A stretch of DNA of 64,000 bases from Cupriavidus sp. D39. Lineage in GTDB: Bacteria > Pseudomonadota > Gammaproteobacteria > Burkholderiales > Burkholderiaceae. The stretch covers positions 186,001 through 250,000 of the forward strand of contig NZ_JAPNLE010000001.1 of the NCBI RefSeq assembly GCF_026627925.1, read 5' to 3'. Of the stretch, positions 27,649-38,377 are shown piece by piece. Below the pieces are notes generated by a model. The model was not told the DNA's origin and did no database searches. It saw only the letters and a list, made by a program, of their open reading frames with translations. The number at the start of each line of letters is the position of its first letter. Position 1 is the stretch's first letter. Both the position numbers and the translations under genes were made by a program.

Positions 27649-29623
27649 GTCGGGTAAAGGACTGGCGCGGTGCTCGGCTTGTCCGGCCCGTTTCCAGCCC
27701 CTCCCCATAAGAACTGCTCGTGAGGTTTTCCCTCAAGCAGCTCACCCAGTGAGATTCATCGCAAGGGTTATGAGTCCTATCGGTGTGGCGACCACTTTCA
27801 CGCGAACCCCTCCGCGCCCGACAGCGGGCGCGTCTTCCAGTCCCAGAACAGTCCCAGGACTCCGTAGAGGTACTCGTTACTCCATCGTCGCCACCCGACG
27901 CTCGTCTTCTGGCGTCGCTTGCGCCGCGTTAGCAGAGTTCGAACCTTCATTTCCAGATAGTCGCGCACCTCACTGAAGGCGCGACTGGCGTTGCCGACCC
28001 GGAAGTAGTTGACCCATCCCGCCACCGTAGCGTTGAGTTTCGCGACCAACTTCACGGCCGGGGTCGAGCCTCCATGCCGGATGATGTCGCGGATCCTCGC
28101 CTTGATGGCTTGGCGAGCCTTCTTCTTGGGGGTCATCAGGACGAAGTACCCGTTCCCCGCTCGTTTGCGCACGCGACGCAGGTCGAACCCCAGGAACCCA
28201 AAGGCGTCCTCCTTCAATGTATCCACCACAATGGTTTTCTCCGTGTTCAACTCGACGCCTAGCGGCACGAGTTGTTCCCGCAGACGCTGCAGGGCACGTT
28301 CAGCCCAGCCGCGTTTGGTGTGGTGGCCACTGACGGTGATGACAATGTCGTCAGCAAACCGGTGATAGTTCACTGCCTCGTAAGGGCCCTGTGCCGTCTT
28401 GCGTCGAATCTCGTCGAACATCCAGTCAATCTCATTCAAGTAGATGTTCGCAGCGAGTGGGCTGAATGGGCCACCTTGCGGTACCCCAACTCTGCCCGCT
28501 GCTTTGATAACCTGCTTGACCAAGTGCATGACCTGAGGATCCTGAATGCGTTTCGCGATCTTGCCCAACAGGGTTGAATGTTGAATTGTGTCAAAGTAGC
28601 GCGACAAATCCACATCAACCACCGTCGACATGCGCCGCAGCACACTGCGTCTGACTTCCGCCAGCGCGCGGTGTGGGGACCGCTTCGGTCGAAACCCGTA
28701 GGAGTTCGGGCAGAAGTCCGCCTCGAATACCGCTTCGAGGATGAGTTTCAGCGCCCCCTGCACCACGCGGTCGCGGATGCATGGAACCTGGAGAACGCGG
28801 ACCTTGCCATTGCTCTTCGGGATCTCTACCCTGCGGTTCGGCTTGGGTTCATACCTGCCTGTTTTGAGGTCTGCCTGAATCTCCGCAAGGAATACAGTAC
28901 GTCCCGATGCCTCGATGTCTTCAAAACTCAGATCATCGATTCCCGGGGCACCGCCGTTCCTCTTGGCGATACGGTAGGCCTCGTCGAGGGTTTCACTCTT
29001 CGCAATATGTACGAAGAGCCCCCAGAAGCGATGAGTCTTGTCAGACTTCGCCTTGCGATATATCCGCCTTCTCAGTTCCTGCAGACTGCCGGATGCCTTT
29101 GTCATTTCATCCCTGCCTCACCTTGTTGGACGGAGTACTCACCGGTCCGGGCCCTTCCCTCCGGGCGCGTTTTGCTGCACGCCCATCGACAGTACTACGA
29201 CCCGATCCGTCACCCTGGCACCTATGCCCGCATTTCCCACTCGCGGTTATAACGGGCATCTCCTCGACGGGCTTTCTCCGCCGGGTGCCGAGGGCTTCTC
29301 CAGTTTCCACGTTATCCTTCACACCATGTCGCCGCTGATACCCCGCCGGTGAGAGTTGCCGCATCGGACTCGTTTCGGACAACTCTTGCTGCTTTCGCGC
29401 GTTATCGACCGTCTCAGCCACCGGGTTTTCGTGTGACGAGGCTACATCTGCGTTCACTGCACGTTGCAACCTGGTGCGTTGCATACACTCCTTTCTGAGC
29501 ATACTGTCGGAGGGCTCCGTCATCTTGCTTTCGCGCCATGACGCCTCCCGAGCTACGAGGCTTGAGTCTTTTGCCTCGGTCGGACTTACACCGACTGGAT
29601 AACGTGTCCTTATCTGGACACAC
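27649..29623 (-). mobile_element. Group II intron inserted in IS4-family transposase gene
   Basis: On the minus strand the element begins GTGTG (29623-29619), matching the GUGYG consensus, and ends CCCGAC (27654-27649), matching the AY 3' end. Domain V lies at 27711-27743: its arms GAGCTGCT and AGCAGTTC enclose a GAAA-type loop, carry the AGC triad at nucleotides 2-4 and a two-base CG bulge. The internal gene at 27798-29105 encodes the maturase. Removing exactly 1975 bases restores ...RWEI-E-IYFHVLK of the host transposase. The precise ends and intact protein suggest the intron could still splice. Confidence 0.9.
27798..29105 (-). CDS. ltrA: Group II intron reverse transcriptase/maturase
   Basis: A 435-residue intron-encoded protein. 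It has the RT0-RT7 blocks (PGIDDLSFEDIE, VLQVPCIRDRVVQGALKLIL, SYGFRPKRSPHRAL, YHRFADDIVITV with the catalytic FADD) and a C-terminal maturase X domain (RDIIRHGG...GWVNYFRVGNAS). There is no HNH endonuclease domain after it, so mobility would rely on other ways of priming reverse transcription, as in many endonuclease-less bacterial introns. It promotes splicing by binding the intron RNA and makes cDNA for retrohoming. The frame is intact and sits inside the defined intron ends. Confidence 0.95.
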   Translation of the reverse strand: MTKASGSLQELRRRIYRKAKSDKTHRFWGLFVHIAKSETLDEAYRIAKRNGGAPGIDDLSFEDIEASGRTVFLAEIQADLKTGRYEPKPNRRVEIPKSNGKVRVLQVPCIRDRVVQGALKLILEAVFEADFCPNSYGFRPKRSPHRALAEVRRSVLRRMSTVVDVDLSRYFDTIQHSTLLGKIAKRIQDPQVMHLVKQVIKAAGRVGVPQGGPFSPLAANIYLNEIDWMFDEIRRKTAQGPYEAVNYHRFADDIVITVSGHHTKRGWAERALQRLREQLVPLGVELNTEKTIVVDTLKEDAFGFLGFDLRRVRKRAGNGYFVLMTPKKKARQAIKARIRDIIRHGGSTPAVKLVAKLNATVAGWVNYFRVGNASRAFSEVRDYLEMKVRTLLTRRKRRQKTSVGWRRWSNEYLYGVLGLFWDWKTRPLSGAEGFA

Positions 29624-30578
29624 CGATTTCCCAGCGCGCCCGGTACCAATTGATCAGTTCGACAGCTTGTTCTTGCGTCTCGACCACGCGGTTGGTCAGC
29701 AAGCGCCATTCAATCGGCTTGATACCTGCCGGCGCTCCCACTTCACGCGCGATCACGCAGTGAACCTTGATCTTTCCCTGTCTGCCATCCGCGATCTCGA
29801 CCTCGCGGGCCCACAGTTGCTGGCGCACGGTGCGGCTCTTCTGGCCCTCGCGCGCGCCGCTCACGAAGGTGATCTCACCCAAGGGCTCCGTGCTCGTGGT
29901 GCTGGCCCACAACCGGACGCCCTGGCTCTCGGGCAGGCAGCGGTCATGCTTGGCGCGCACCAGCCAATCCGCCGGCCTGCCCAATTCGTCGGCTCGGCGC
30001 ATCATCTCCACCATGTCCGCCTCGCGGTCGGCCACGTACACCAGCCGCGTGCCCGGCATGTCGAGCGCCATTTCAGCCACGCGCTCGTACCCTTCAACCC
30101 AGCGGGTGCTTTCTTTCTGGCCGGGGCGCACACCGTCGGCACCGCGCTCTTCACGTGCCCACATCCACGCGTCGAGCACGCCCAGCGGTTCCCGTTCAGT
30201 CGTCACCGCATAAGTCGGGTGCAGATACATGCCGCGCCGCGCTTCATAGTTCAATGGCCCCAGTCCGTCGATGTCCTGGGCATTGAAATCCAGTTCGGTC
30301 GTGTCCTGGATGCACAGCACGACCGACTGGCTGCGCATGCGCTCCTGCGTGCTCGCCCAATGCGGTTCCAGTATGGCATCCCAAGCCACATCCGTATTGC
30401 GCAAAAAACGGTAGGCCGCGCACGTCTCGCTCCAGCTATCGCACGCCTCAGGGATACTGGCCTTCGGTTTGGCCGCAAGTCGTTCTATCAATTTCTTCGC
30501 CCTTCTGTTGAGGCGGGCGTCGCCAAGATTCAGCCCCGCAAACTCCTGCTCGATCCACTGCTTTGCTGCCTCTGCCAC
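29624..30578 (-). pseudogene. IS4-family transposase A, 5' exon
   Basis: This encodes the N-terminal ~318 residues of an IS4-type DDE transposase: WIEQEFAGLNLGDARLNRR, the first catalytic Asp in LCIQDTTELDFN, the second in YVADREADMVEMM, and YRARWEI before the intron. The start is probably the GTG at 30578 (AEAAKQW...); a longer frame to 30632 begins inside the terminal repeat of the second IS element and is artificial. That second IS sits just upstream, so the promoter of this gene may be lost even if the intron splices. Confidence 0.82.
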
Positions 30579-30617
30579 GCGCTTACCCAAAGCGCGAAAG
30601 TAAACGCGATTTCGACA

Positions 30618-32120
30618 CTTGCGATTACCCACATCTTAGCGAGAAATTCTGTTAACCTGCCGCCGTTTAGAATAATTAAATGACGAATGGCAGGAAAAGA
30701 ACAAGCAGAAGATGAGTCATGGCTGGATCAGGAGATCGCAGGAAGCAAGTTTCGGGACGTCAGGCTTCGCAAGCGGTTTGGAACGCTGCTGGAGCGATTG
30801 TGGAAGGGTATGGGGCAGACCATTCCGCTTGCCTGCCAGGACTGGGCCAATACCAAGGCAGCCTATCGGTTCATGGACAATGAACGCGTCAGTGAGCAGG
30901 ACATTCTGAGTGGGCATTTCCAGGCAACTGCGCAGCGTTTTTCCACGACCGATGGCCCGATTCTTGTACTGCAGGACACCACTACGTTTGCATACGAAAG
31001 GGAACATCCCGAGCTTATCGGTTATGCAAGCAACACACTGACCGCAGCCCAGCGATACGGTCGCGACAAGGCAAGCTCACAATGCGGCATCCTGATGCAT
31101 TCAAGCCTCGCGGTGACACCGCAAGGACTGCCGCTCGGGCTGACAGCCATCAAGTTCTGGAGCCGCAAGGAGTTCAAAGACACCGCGACGTTGCGGAGCA
31201 AAGTCAATTTCACACGCATACCGATCGAGAAAAAGAAAGCTTTCGTTGGATTGAGAATCTGCGGCAGTCAACGACTCGACTCGGCGATCCGGATCGCTGT
31301 GTGCATATCGGTGACCGGGAGAGCGACATCTTTGAACTATTCTGCGCTGCATATGAGCTTGGAACACATTTTCTGGTGCGCACCTGCACTAACAGGTTAG
31401 CCGGCGACGGCGAGCATACCGTTGCCGATGAAATGTCAGAGGTGCGAGTGAAAGGCTTGCATCGGATCGAATTTCACGACTCCAAAGGGCGCCCCCAGCA
31501 GGCGCTACTGGAGATCCGATATCGGCGCATTACGATCTTGCCGCCCGTCAGCAAGCAGCGGCACTACCCGGCGCTCAGACTGACCGTCATTCATGCGACG
31601 GAGCGCAGCGAGCCAGCGGGCCGACCGCGTATCGAATGGAAGCTTGTCACTGATCTGTCGGTGAACTCACGTGTCGACGCTATCGAAAAGATCGACTGGT
31701 ACGCGATGCGCTGGAAAATAGAGACGTTTCACAAGAACCTGAAGTCCGGCTGCAAGGCTGAAGAGTCGCAGTTGCGTACAGCCAGCCGGTTGACCAACCT
31801 GATCGCTATCTTCTGTATCCTTGCCTGGCGAGTATTCTGGCTGACTGAGATCAATCGATCTGCACCAGAGGCCCCACCGGAGGTAGCGCTTACCGCAAGC
31901 GAGGTTACGCTTCTTGACCAGCTCGTCAAAGATACGGCACGCACCGCACAGGCGCCTGCCTTGTCACGCAGCCTCATCAAGCTCGCACAACTGGGCGGCT
32001 ATCTCGCACGCGCCAACGATCCCCCGCCGGGCAATAAGGTCATCTGGCGCGGCATGCATCGTCTGATTGACATTGAACTGGGATATTGCCTGGCGCGTGA
32101 AGAATGTGGGTAATCCCAAG
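30618..32120 (+). mobile_element. Complete IS4-family element B with 10-bp target duplication
   Basis: Terminal inverted repeats of 17 bp match with one mismatch: CTTG-C/G-GATTACCCACAT at 30618-30634 and its complement at 32104-32120. Identical 10-mers GATTTCGACA flank both ends (30608-30617 and 32121-32130), the target duplication size usual for IS4 elements. The 1503-bp element carries one transposase gene in two frames. Removing it together with one copy of the duplication joins the sequence upstream of transposase A, so B inserted into the 5' region of IS A. Confidence 0.92.
30687..32113 (+). CDS. IS4-family transposase B, two frames
   Basis: Frame one (30687-31235) gives the N-terminus and first catalytic Asp (LVLQDTTTFAYE). 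Frame two (to 32113) gives the second Asp (HIGDRESDIFELF), the Y-R-E-K signature YAMRWKIETFHKNLK and the C-terminal tail. The switch is a -1 shift at the A-rich stretch 31230-31238 (AAAAAGAAAG). Programmed -1 frameshifting at A-rich sites is known in several IS families, but a one-base loss in a homopolymer is an equally good explanation. Total length is about 475 residues, the normal IS4 size. Confidence 0.85.
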
Positions 32121-32214
32121 GATTTCGACAAAGTTTACAAGCGAAGCTCGCGAGTCATTGAAGGTAAAACGCTTCATTGGGGGCCGCCGTCGGCGCCGAG
32201 ATGTGTATAACGCT

Positions 32215-33493
32215 ATGACCGTAAGCCCGTCATACTAGGAGCGACTGCTGTCGTGGCAGTGGCCGCGGCAGGCGTTATATTCACGATGTGGGAGCCCGCT
32301 ATCATCCCCGTCAAGTCACCATCGCCGTTGTCAATCGAGCCCGCGCTGCGTATGGAGGGCGCGCGCGCAGTGGCCCTCGGGGATTGCATCGTCTGTCACA
32401 CCGCCACGGGCGGGCGCCCGTTTGCGGGGGCCTTCCGTTGGTCACACCTTCTGGGACGATCTATTCGACGAACATCACGCCAGACGAAGCAAGTGGCATT
32501 GGGACGTGGACACTAGAGGCGTTTGAACGTGCCATGCGCAGAGGTATATCGCGCGACGGCCATCAGCTCTATCCGGCCTTCCCCTATATCCATTACGCGA
32601 GCATTACCGAGCGAGAGATCACTGCCACATACGCCTATCTGATGAGTCGGGAGCCGGTCTACAGTGTGGTCCCGAATAACCAGTTGATGTTTCCGTTGGG
32701 GTTCAGACCACTGATTTCCTTCTGGAACACAATCTACTTGGATAAGGAGCGGACTCACAGCGACCCCACTCAAAGCGCCGAATGGAACCGCGGCCGCGCA
32801 CTTGTCGACGGCCTCGGGCACTGCTCGGCCTGTCACACGCCGCTCAACTTGATCGGTGGCGAGAGGTCGGGGCGCGCCCTCGATGGCGGCGTAATAGACG
32901 GGTGGGATGCTTACCCGCTTAATAAGCTCCTGCACGGAACAAGTCCGTGGACTCAGAAAGAGTTGGTCACCTATCTTCGCACTGGCCTCTCCAGTGAACA
33001 CGGCGCAGCGGCGGGCCCCATGTTCGCCGTCACGCAAGAACTATCTATGGTGCCTGAGGAAGATGTACGGGCGATTGCTAAGTACATTATGGCAATACAG
33101 AGGCCTCCTCCTAGTGCAGCTATTTTGGTCAGCAAGCCTGACGCCGGCGATATCGCGAGCGTGGCTCGGGGAGCGACCCTGTTTGCCGGAGCCTGCGCAG
33201 CCTGCCACGATGCAGCGTCGCCAATGCAAATGATTGCTCATCGCCCATCGCTCGCATCGAGTTCAGCGGTGAGCGCAAACTCGCCGCGCAACACCATTCA
33301 GATGATACTGGAGGGCATGCCGTGGCATGCGCCAAAGGCCGGGCCTTACATGCCTCGGTTTGCTGACCAGTTGACTAACACTCAAATTGCCGATCTCGCA
33401 AACTACTTGCGTGCGACACAGACGACACGGCCACCGTGGTCAGAGGTCACTGAGATCGTAGCAGAGGTCAGAAAGGAGAACGGAGCGCGATGA
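32215..33493 (+). pseudogene. Cytochrome c subunit of membrane-bound dehydrogenase, frameshifted
   Basis: A ~420-residue triheme cytochrome c with CIVCH, CSACH and CAACH heme sites, an N-terminal hydrophobic segment (ILGATAVVAVAAAGVIFT) and the family motif TNITPDEASGIGTW. It passes electrons from a periplasmic dehydrogenase to the respiratory chain. A -1 break lies in the G5 run 32426-32430; with six Gs the sequence reads GGRPFAGGLPLVTPSG. The start is also unclear: the ATG at 32215 is one base out of frame with the signal segment. The stop overlaps the next start (ATGA at 33490), so it heads a three-gene operon. Confidence 0.85.
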
Positions 33494-33995
33494 TTCAGAT
33501 AACGGTCAACGGAATCGCCCATTCGCTTGATGATGACACTTCAATGCCTTTGTTATATGCCCTACGTAATCGCCTAGGCCTCTTGGAGTGAAGTTTGGAT
33601 GCGGCCTCGGACAATGCGGCGCATGCACAGTCATCATCGATGGTCGACCAGTATTCTCTTGTCTCTTGCCACTTTCCGCCATTGATGGCAGACAGGTACG
33701 CACAATCGATGGACTCGGATCGACCGCGAAGCCCAACGCGCTACAGGCGTCGTTCATCCGGCATCAAGCGGCACAATGTGGATACTGTATTGCCGGTATG
33801 GTCATGCGAGCACAGGCGCTGCTTAATACAAACCCATTCCCGACAGAGAAGGAACTGCGTGCGCATATGGAGCCAAACCTCTGTCGGTGTGGTACCCACA
33901 TGCGCATACTGGCGGCAATTCGCGATGTAGCTAGTGCCGGTGGTGGCTCCGCGTCGCGCGCTCCGGCCAACAAGCCGATAGGATCAGGAAAATGA
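33490..33995 (+). pseudogene. 2Fe-2S subunit of molybdopterin dehydrogenase (IorA-like), frameshifted
   Basis: Small electron-transfer subunit (~168 residues). It opens MIQITVNGIAHSLDDD...LYALRNRLGLL, then after a one-base loss at 33585-33586 continues GVKFGCGLGQCGACTV with the plant-type 2Fe-2S cysteines, and the second cluster QCGYCIAGM...NLCRCGTHMRI. With three Gs instead of two at that site the frame is continuous. ATGA overlaps with both neighbours show tight translational coupling. It delivers electrons from the molybdenum site to the cytochrome. Confidence 0.88.
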
Positions 33996-36251
33996 GTCGG
34001 GACGTGGATGATGTCGATAACGGCCGCCGGCAATTCCTTGCTGCAAGCGTGTTGATCGCAAGTTTTTCGATTCTCCCGTCGACGCATGCGTCAGCCCAGC
34101 ACATCATTGCTGACGAGGGCGCCGCCGTCTACATCCGAAAGGAAGTGCAAGACCTTGCAGGCAGTCTGAAGACCAATCCCCTTCTCGACGCATGGATCGG
34201 GATAGATGCGAAAAACATCGTGACGGTCTACACCGGGAAAGTGGAGTTGGGAACAGGGGTGCGGACCGCCCTTTTGCAGATTGCCAGCGAAGAACTCCAT
34301 ATATCGCCACATCTCGTCAACTTTCTCACCGCCGACACCGATCGCTCTCCTGATGAGGGCTTGACGGCAGGTAGTCACACAATCGCGGACAGCGGGGGCG
34401 CCCTGCTCAACGCCGCCGCGCAGGTTCGCGAACTCCTCGTCGCCACGGCAGCTAGCAGGATGCGCGTGGAGCCCACCGACCTGGCGGTGAAGGACGCTAA
34501 AATCACCGCCCCGGACGGCCGCGAGATGCTGTTCAGCGAGATTGTGCCGTTCGTTGACCTCCATCGTATTGCCGCCCCGGCGTCACCACTCAGCGATCCG
34601 CGCACCTACAACGTCATAGGTGCACCGCTGCAACGTGTGGACATCCCGGGAAAGGTAACGGGCGGCCGCAGCTACATACAGGACGTTCAGTTGCCTCGCA
34701 TGGCGCACGCAAGGGTCGTGTTGCCGCCAGCGTACGACGCGTTACTTATTGCCCTGGACGAACAGAAGGTAAGAACACTTCCGGGCGTTGTCAAAGTCGT
34801 GCGAGATGGGTCCATGCTAGCTGTTGTAGCCGCCGACGAATGGCAGGCAATTCTCGCGCAGCGCGCGCTGGCAGGGGCTTCCACATGGACCGCCGGGCGC
34901 AAATTGCCTGACCCTAGAACAGTTCACGACGAGCTAAAGACGCTGGCGACGGAGCGCATTGCGATTGCTGGCGGAAGCGACGCCGGGGAACACACTGGAG
35001 ACGTAGTGGCAGCGAGATACACGAAGCGTTACCTGATGCACGGATCCATTGGACCATCGTGTGCGGTCGCGCTTCTGGACAACAATCGCATAACGGTATG
35101 GACTCATTCCCAGGGCGTCTACCCGCTTCGGAACGCGTTGGCGGAAATGCTTGCAATACCTCGGCAGGCGGTGCGCTGTGTTCACGTCGAAGGCTCGGGA
35201 TGTTATGGCCACAACGGAGCCGACGATGTTGCTGCACACGCGGCACTGATCGCACGGGCCGTTCCGGGGCGGCCGGTTCGCGTGCAGTGGATGCGCGATC
35301 AGGAGCACCTGTGGGAGCCGTATACCCCCGCGATGGTCACTGAGGTCCGGGCTTCGCTGAGCGCTGATGGTCGCATCGCGGCGTGGGACTACGCTCTATG
35401 GAGCAGCTCCCACAACGAGCGCATTGTGAACGCTGGCCGGCTGATGCCGGCGAGGCAACTGGCGCGGCCTTTTTTCGGCGCCATCGGTTCCCATGGTGCA
35501 ACCGGAAGGCGGTGGGGATCGCAATGCCATTCCTCTTTATGCGCTGCCGAATCTTCGTGTGATGAACAATTTCTCTCCAACCATGCGGTTGCGGACTTCT
35601 GCGATGCGCGGTTTGGGGGCGCACATGAACATCTTCTCGATTGAGAGCTTCATGGACGAGCTAGCCGCCGTGGCACGAGTCGATCCCGTGCAGTTCCGAG
35701 TAAATCATCTGTCTGACTCTCGTGCCATCGATGTCGTCCAGCGCGCGGCAAGGGAATTTGGCTGGCCTACCCGCCCCGCCCGTGGTCGCGGCATTGGCTT
35801 TGCATTCGCGAAATACAAGAACCTGATGGCATATGTCGCTCTGGCAGTCGAGATATCTGTTGAGTTGAGCACCGGCGAGGTACGTCTGGTGCGTGCGGTC
35901 GCCGCCGTTGATACCGGCCAGATTGTAAATCCCGACGGCGTGCGCAATCAAATAGAAGGCGGCATTCTGCAATCGGCATCGTGGACCTTGTATGAGGAAC
36001 TTCTATACGATACCGAACGCCTTCGCAGCTTCGACTGGAGCAGCTACCCCATCATGCGCTTCTCCAACGTACCTGATAGTGTGGCCGTTCATCTGATCGA
36101 CCGACCTGGCACAGCATTTCTCGGCGTTGCAGAGGCCGCGATGGGACCTACCGCCGGCGCCATTGCCAATGCAATATTTAACGCAACCGGTAAGCGCTTG
36201 AGGGACCTCCCTTTAAGTGGCGCTAGGCTACTGCAGCACCTAAACGCATAG
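33992..36251 (+). pseudogene. Molybdopterin-binding large subunit (IorB/aldehyde dehydrogenase type), frameshifted
   Basis: Catalytic subunit of a periplasmic xanthine-oxidase-family enzyme, about 750 residues. A twin-arginine signal (GRRQFLAASVLIASFSIL) at the N-terminus indicates export in the folded state with its cofactor. Cofactor-contact motifs include GKVELGTGVRTALLQIASEE and QPEGGGDRNAIPLYALPN, and the catalytic Glu region GVAEAAMGPTAGAIANAI near the end. The frame shifts by +1 in the six-T run 35470-35475; with five Ts the sequence reads RPFSAPSVPMVQPEGGG. The substrate is not predictable; isoquinoline or aldehydes are oxidised by relatives. Confidence 0.88.
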
Positions 36252-37166
36252 AAATCGATATCGTTGGGTTGTCGAGCGCGCTGCCCCCTGGTTGCTTCGG
36301 GCATGACGCGCATAGTCGGAGCACCTCGGACAGGCGCTTCGCGGTCGCGGCGGCGGGATGGTGGCATTGAGGTCATCCTGACACCCTCGGTCGACGTCCA
36401 CAATACGCTTGTCACGCGGGCCACATGGCGCCATGTCGCTGTCGAACCCTTGCTCGTGAAGCGAAAAGGACCTGCGACGCTCTTCGGGCTGGGCACGGCT
36501 GTGAAGTGGTCTGCACTCTGTTGATTTACTGCTAGAGGAACGAATTCACCGGGGCACTCAGGTTTGCACGAGCCCCCGAATCGCCGCATCGTCGAACGAC
36601 ACGAATTACGCGAGAAAACAGATCCCGGCAAATGCGATCATACATTCCGCCACGCAAGGTTCGCCGGCAGTACGACGGAGCTGGAACGTACACTCAGTAT
36701 GGCCCAGTGTCTCTTGTATCGATACTTCCCAAGAAAGGCCATGCGTTGTAACGACCCTTTTCGCGCGGAGCAGCGTGTCGAACGTCATACTCATGTGGCG
36801 AGGGCTGCGACTGCTGGCCTGCTCCAACGACGTTTGGTAAACCTCTCATTTGGAGATGTAAGAGCCTTCCCGGCGAGTTTCGTCGCAAACCTCGCTCACG
36901 GAGTGGCCGGTGCAGATTGCGCAATGCCGCCGCGGTAGTCCTTGGGTCGCCGAGTTCCATGCTCGCGTATGCGGCAGGGTGCAGCATTCACGCCGACGCC
37001 ACCGTGACTACGCCAGCGCGTACATCAACATGTTCGACGCGGCCAGTACTGCGTTGCTCGCCGTCTCAGAGCCACGTCTCAGAGCCTGACGATATGGCCA
37101 TACAACGGGTGCTAGCCCTACCTGATATGGGCAGAATGACCGGAGAATGGCGATTGGGCGTAGCGG
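36252..37166. other. Intergenic region, nothing recognised
   Basis: About 900 bp between the dehydrogenase operon and the IS66/RIT insertion. Short frames are present on both strands but none shows a recognisable domain, ribosome site or consistent coding character. Confidence 0.45.
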
Positions 37167-37257
37167 TTGCCTGCTCGCAGGCTCCTTGCGGGGAGGCCAA
37201 CCGCGGTCGCCATCATGAGCCTGATCCAATCAGCCCAATGCCGCCTACGGCATAGGG
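37167..37257 (+). pseudogene. IS66-family TnpC remnant, left of RIT element
   Basis: The sequence encodes AGSLRGGQ and, after a one-base shift, AVAIMSLIQSAQ, matching the segment of IS66 TnpC just before its C-terminal LNG-DPYAYLKD motif. The continuation lies on the far side of the RIT element at 40664-40794, so the RIT element sits inside this remnant. Confidence 0.6.
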
Positions 37258-37375
37258 CGGATTATGCCGCGCGCTGGACTATGCCGAGCAGTGGTCGAGG
37301 CAACCCGCCGCCGTCGCGTACGTGCGTCGGCATGAGCGACCGGTGCCCTGGCACCATTCGGCATAGTCTTGTGCC
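37258..37375. repeat. Left terminus of the RIT element (outer and inner repeats)
   Basis: Outer repeat 37258-37287 and inner repeat 37358-37375. Both pair as inverted copies with the right terminus. Repeated ATGCCGA/TCGGCAT motifs are probable recombinase binding sites. The inner repeat overlaps the last codons of ritC at its edge. Confidence 0.75.
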
Positions 37376-38377
37376 TCACAGCGACTCAAGAAAGGCGAGC
37401 AGCCGGTCGGGCGGTCGGAAGTGGCTTGGCTTGGTGGGCTGGTAAGGTTTGAGCTTGGCCAGGACCGCCTCCTTGAGGGAGAGATGGGCGTGCAGATAGG
37501 TCAGCGTTGTTTCGATGGATTCATGACCGAGCCACAGCGCGATCACAGAGCAATCGACGCCGGCTTGTAGTAGCTCCATTGCGGCGCTATGCCTCAGCAC
37601 GTGCGGCGATACGCGCTTAGATCTCAGTGATAGACATCGCTCGCTGGCGACGCGCACGTGCTTGGCCACCAGCGCCTGAACGCTGTCGGCGCTAAGCCGA
37701 CCGCCATGCACGTTGGGAAACAACACGATACTACCGTAGCGCACAGGTTCCTTGATCCAGGCCTTAAGGGCGCGTTGGGCGTACGATGTCAGCGGCGTAC
37801 ATCGCTCCTTCCGTCCCTTGCCGACGCATCGCACATGGGCCCCATTGCCGAAGTGGATGGCACTCTGGTCGAGGTTGATCAATTCCGAAAGACGCAAACC
37901 GGTCTGAATCGCGAGCAGCAACAACGTATGGTCGCGCCGTCCCAACCATGTCGTTCGGTCCGGTGCGGCAAGAATTGCCTCAATCTCGGGCCGAGTCAAA
38001 AACTGTACCTGTGGCTTGTCATGCCGCTTGCTTGGTATTGCGAGGACTCGCTGGGCAAAGGCACCATAGGCCGGCTCCTCGAAGGACACGAACCGAAAGA
38101 AGGAGCGAATGGCCGTCAAGCGCAGGTTGCGTGTCGTGACGCTGGCACCCCGTGCGGTCTCGAGATCAGTAAGGAATGCGCTGATGAAGTGAGCATCCAG
38201 ATCATCGATAGCCAGGGTTGACGGCTGCTTGCGAAGCCGTACCTCCGCAAACCTGAACAGGAGCCGGAACGTATCCCTGTAGGAGGCAATAGTGTTGCCG
38301 CTGACATCGCGCTGTTGCATGAGCCGTACAGTAAAGTAGCGCTCGATTAGCGAAGCGACGTTGGGGCTCGACTTCAT
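37376..38377 (-). CDS. ritC: RIT tyrosine recombinase C
   Basis: Third gene of the trio, about 333 residues. Catalytic motifs: Arg in TGLRLSELI, Lys in VGKGRKER, His-x-x-Arg in HVLRHSAAM, His in LGHESIETT and Tyr in LTYLHAH. The start at 38377 overlaps the ritB stop as ATGA; a longer frame from 38452 would run inside ritB and is less likely. Tight overlap suggests the three proteins are made in fixed proportion and act together. The C-terminal ~25 residues are a basic tail typical of this subfamily. Confidence 0.9.
   Translation of the reverse strand: MKSSPNVASLIERYFTVRLMQQRDVSGNTIASYRDTFRLLFRFAEVRLRKQPSTLAIDDLDAHFISAFLTDLETARGASVTTRNLRLTAIRSFFRFVSFEEPAYGAFAQRVLAIPSKRHDKPQVQFLTRPEIEAILAAPDRTTWLGRRDHTLLLLAIQTGLRLSELINLDQSAIHFGNGAHVRCVGKGRKERCTPLTSYAQRALKAWIKEPVRYGSIVLFPNVHGGRLSADSVQALVAKHVRVASERCLSLRSKRVSPHVLRHSAAMELLQAGVDCSVIALWLGHESIETTLTYLHAHLSLKEAVLAKLKPYQPTKPSHFRPPDRLLAFLESL

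Noticed and set aside
29107..29709. Minus-strand frame of 200 residues in the 5' part of the group II intron
   Set aside because: This part of the intron is structured RNA (domains I-III); the frame crosses the exon boundary and has no domain.
30579..30632. GTG at 30632 as the start of IS4 transposase A
   Set aside because: It lies within the terminal inverted repeat of IS element B and exists only because of that insertion.
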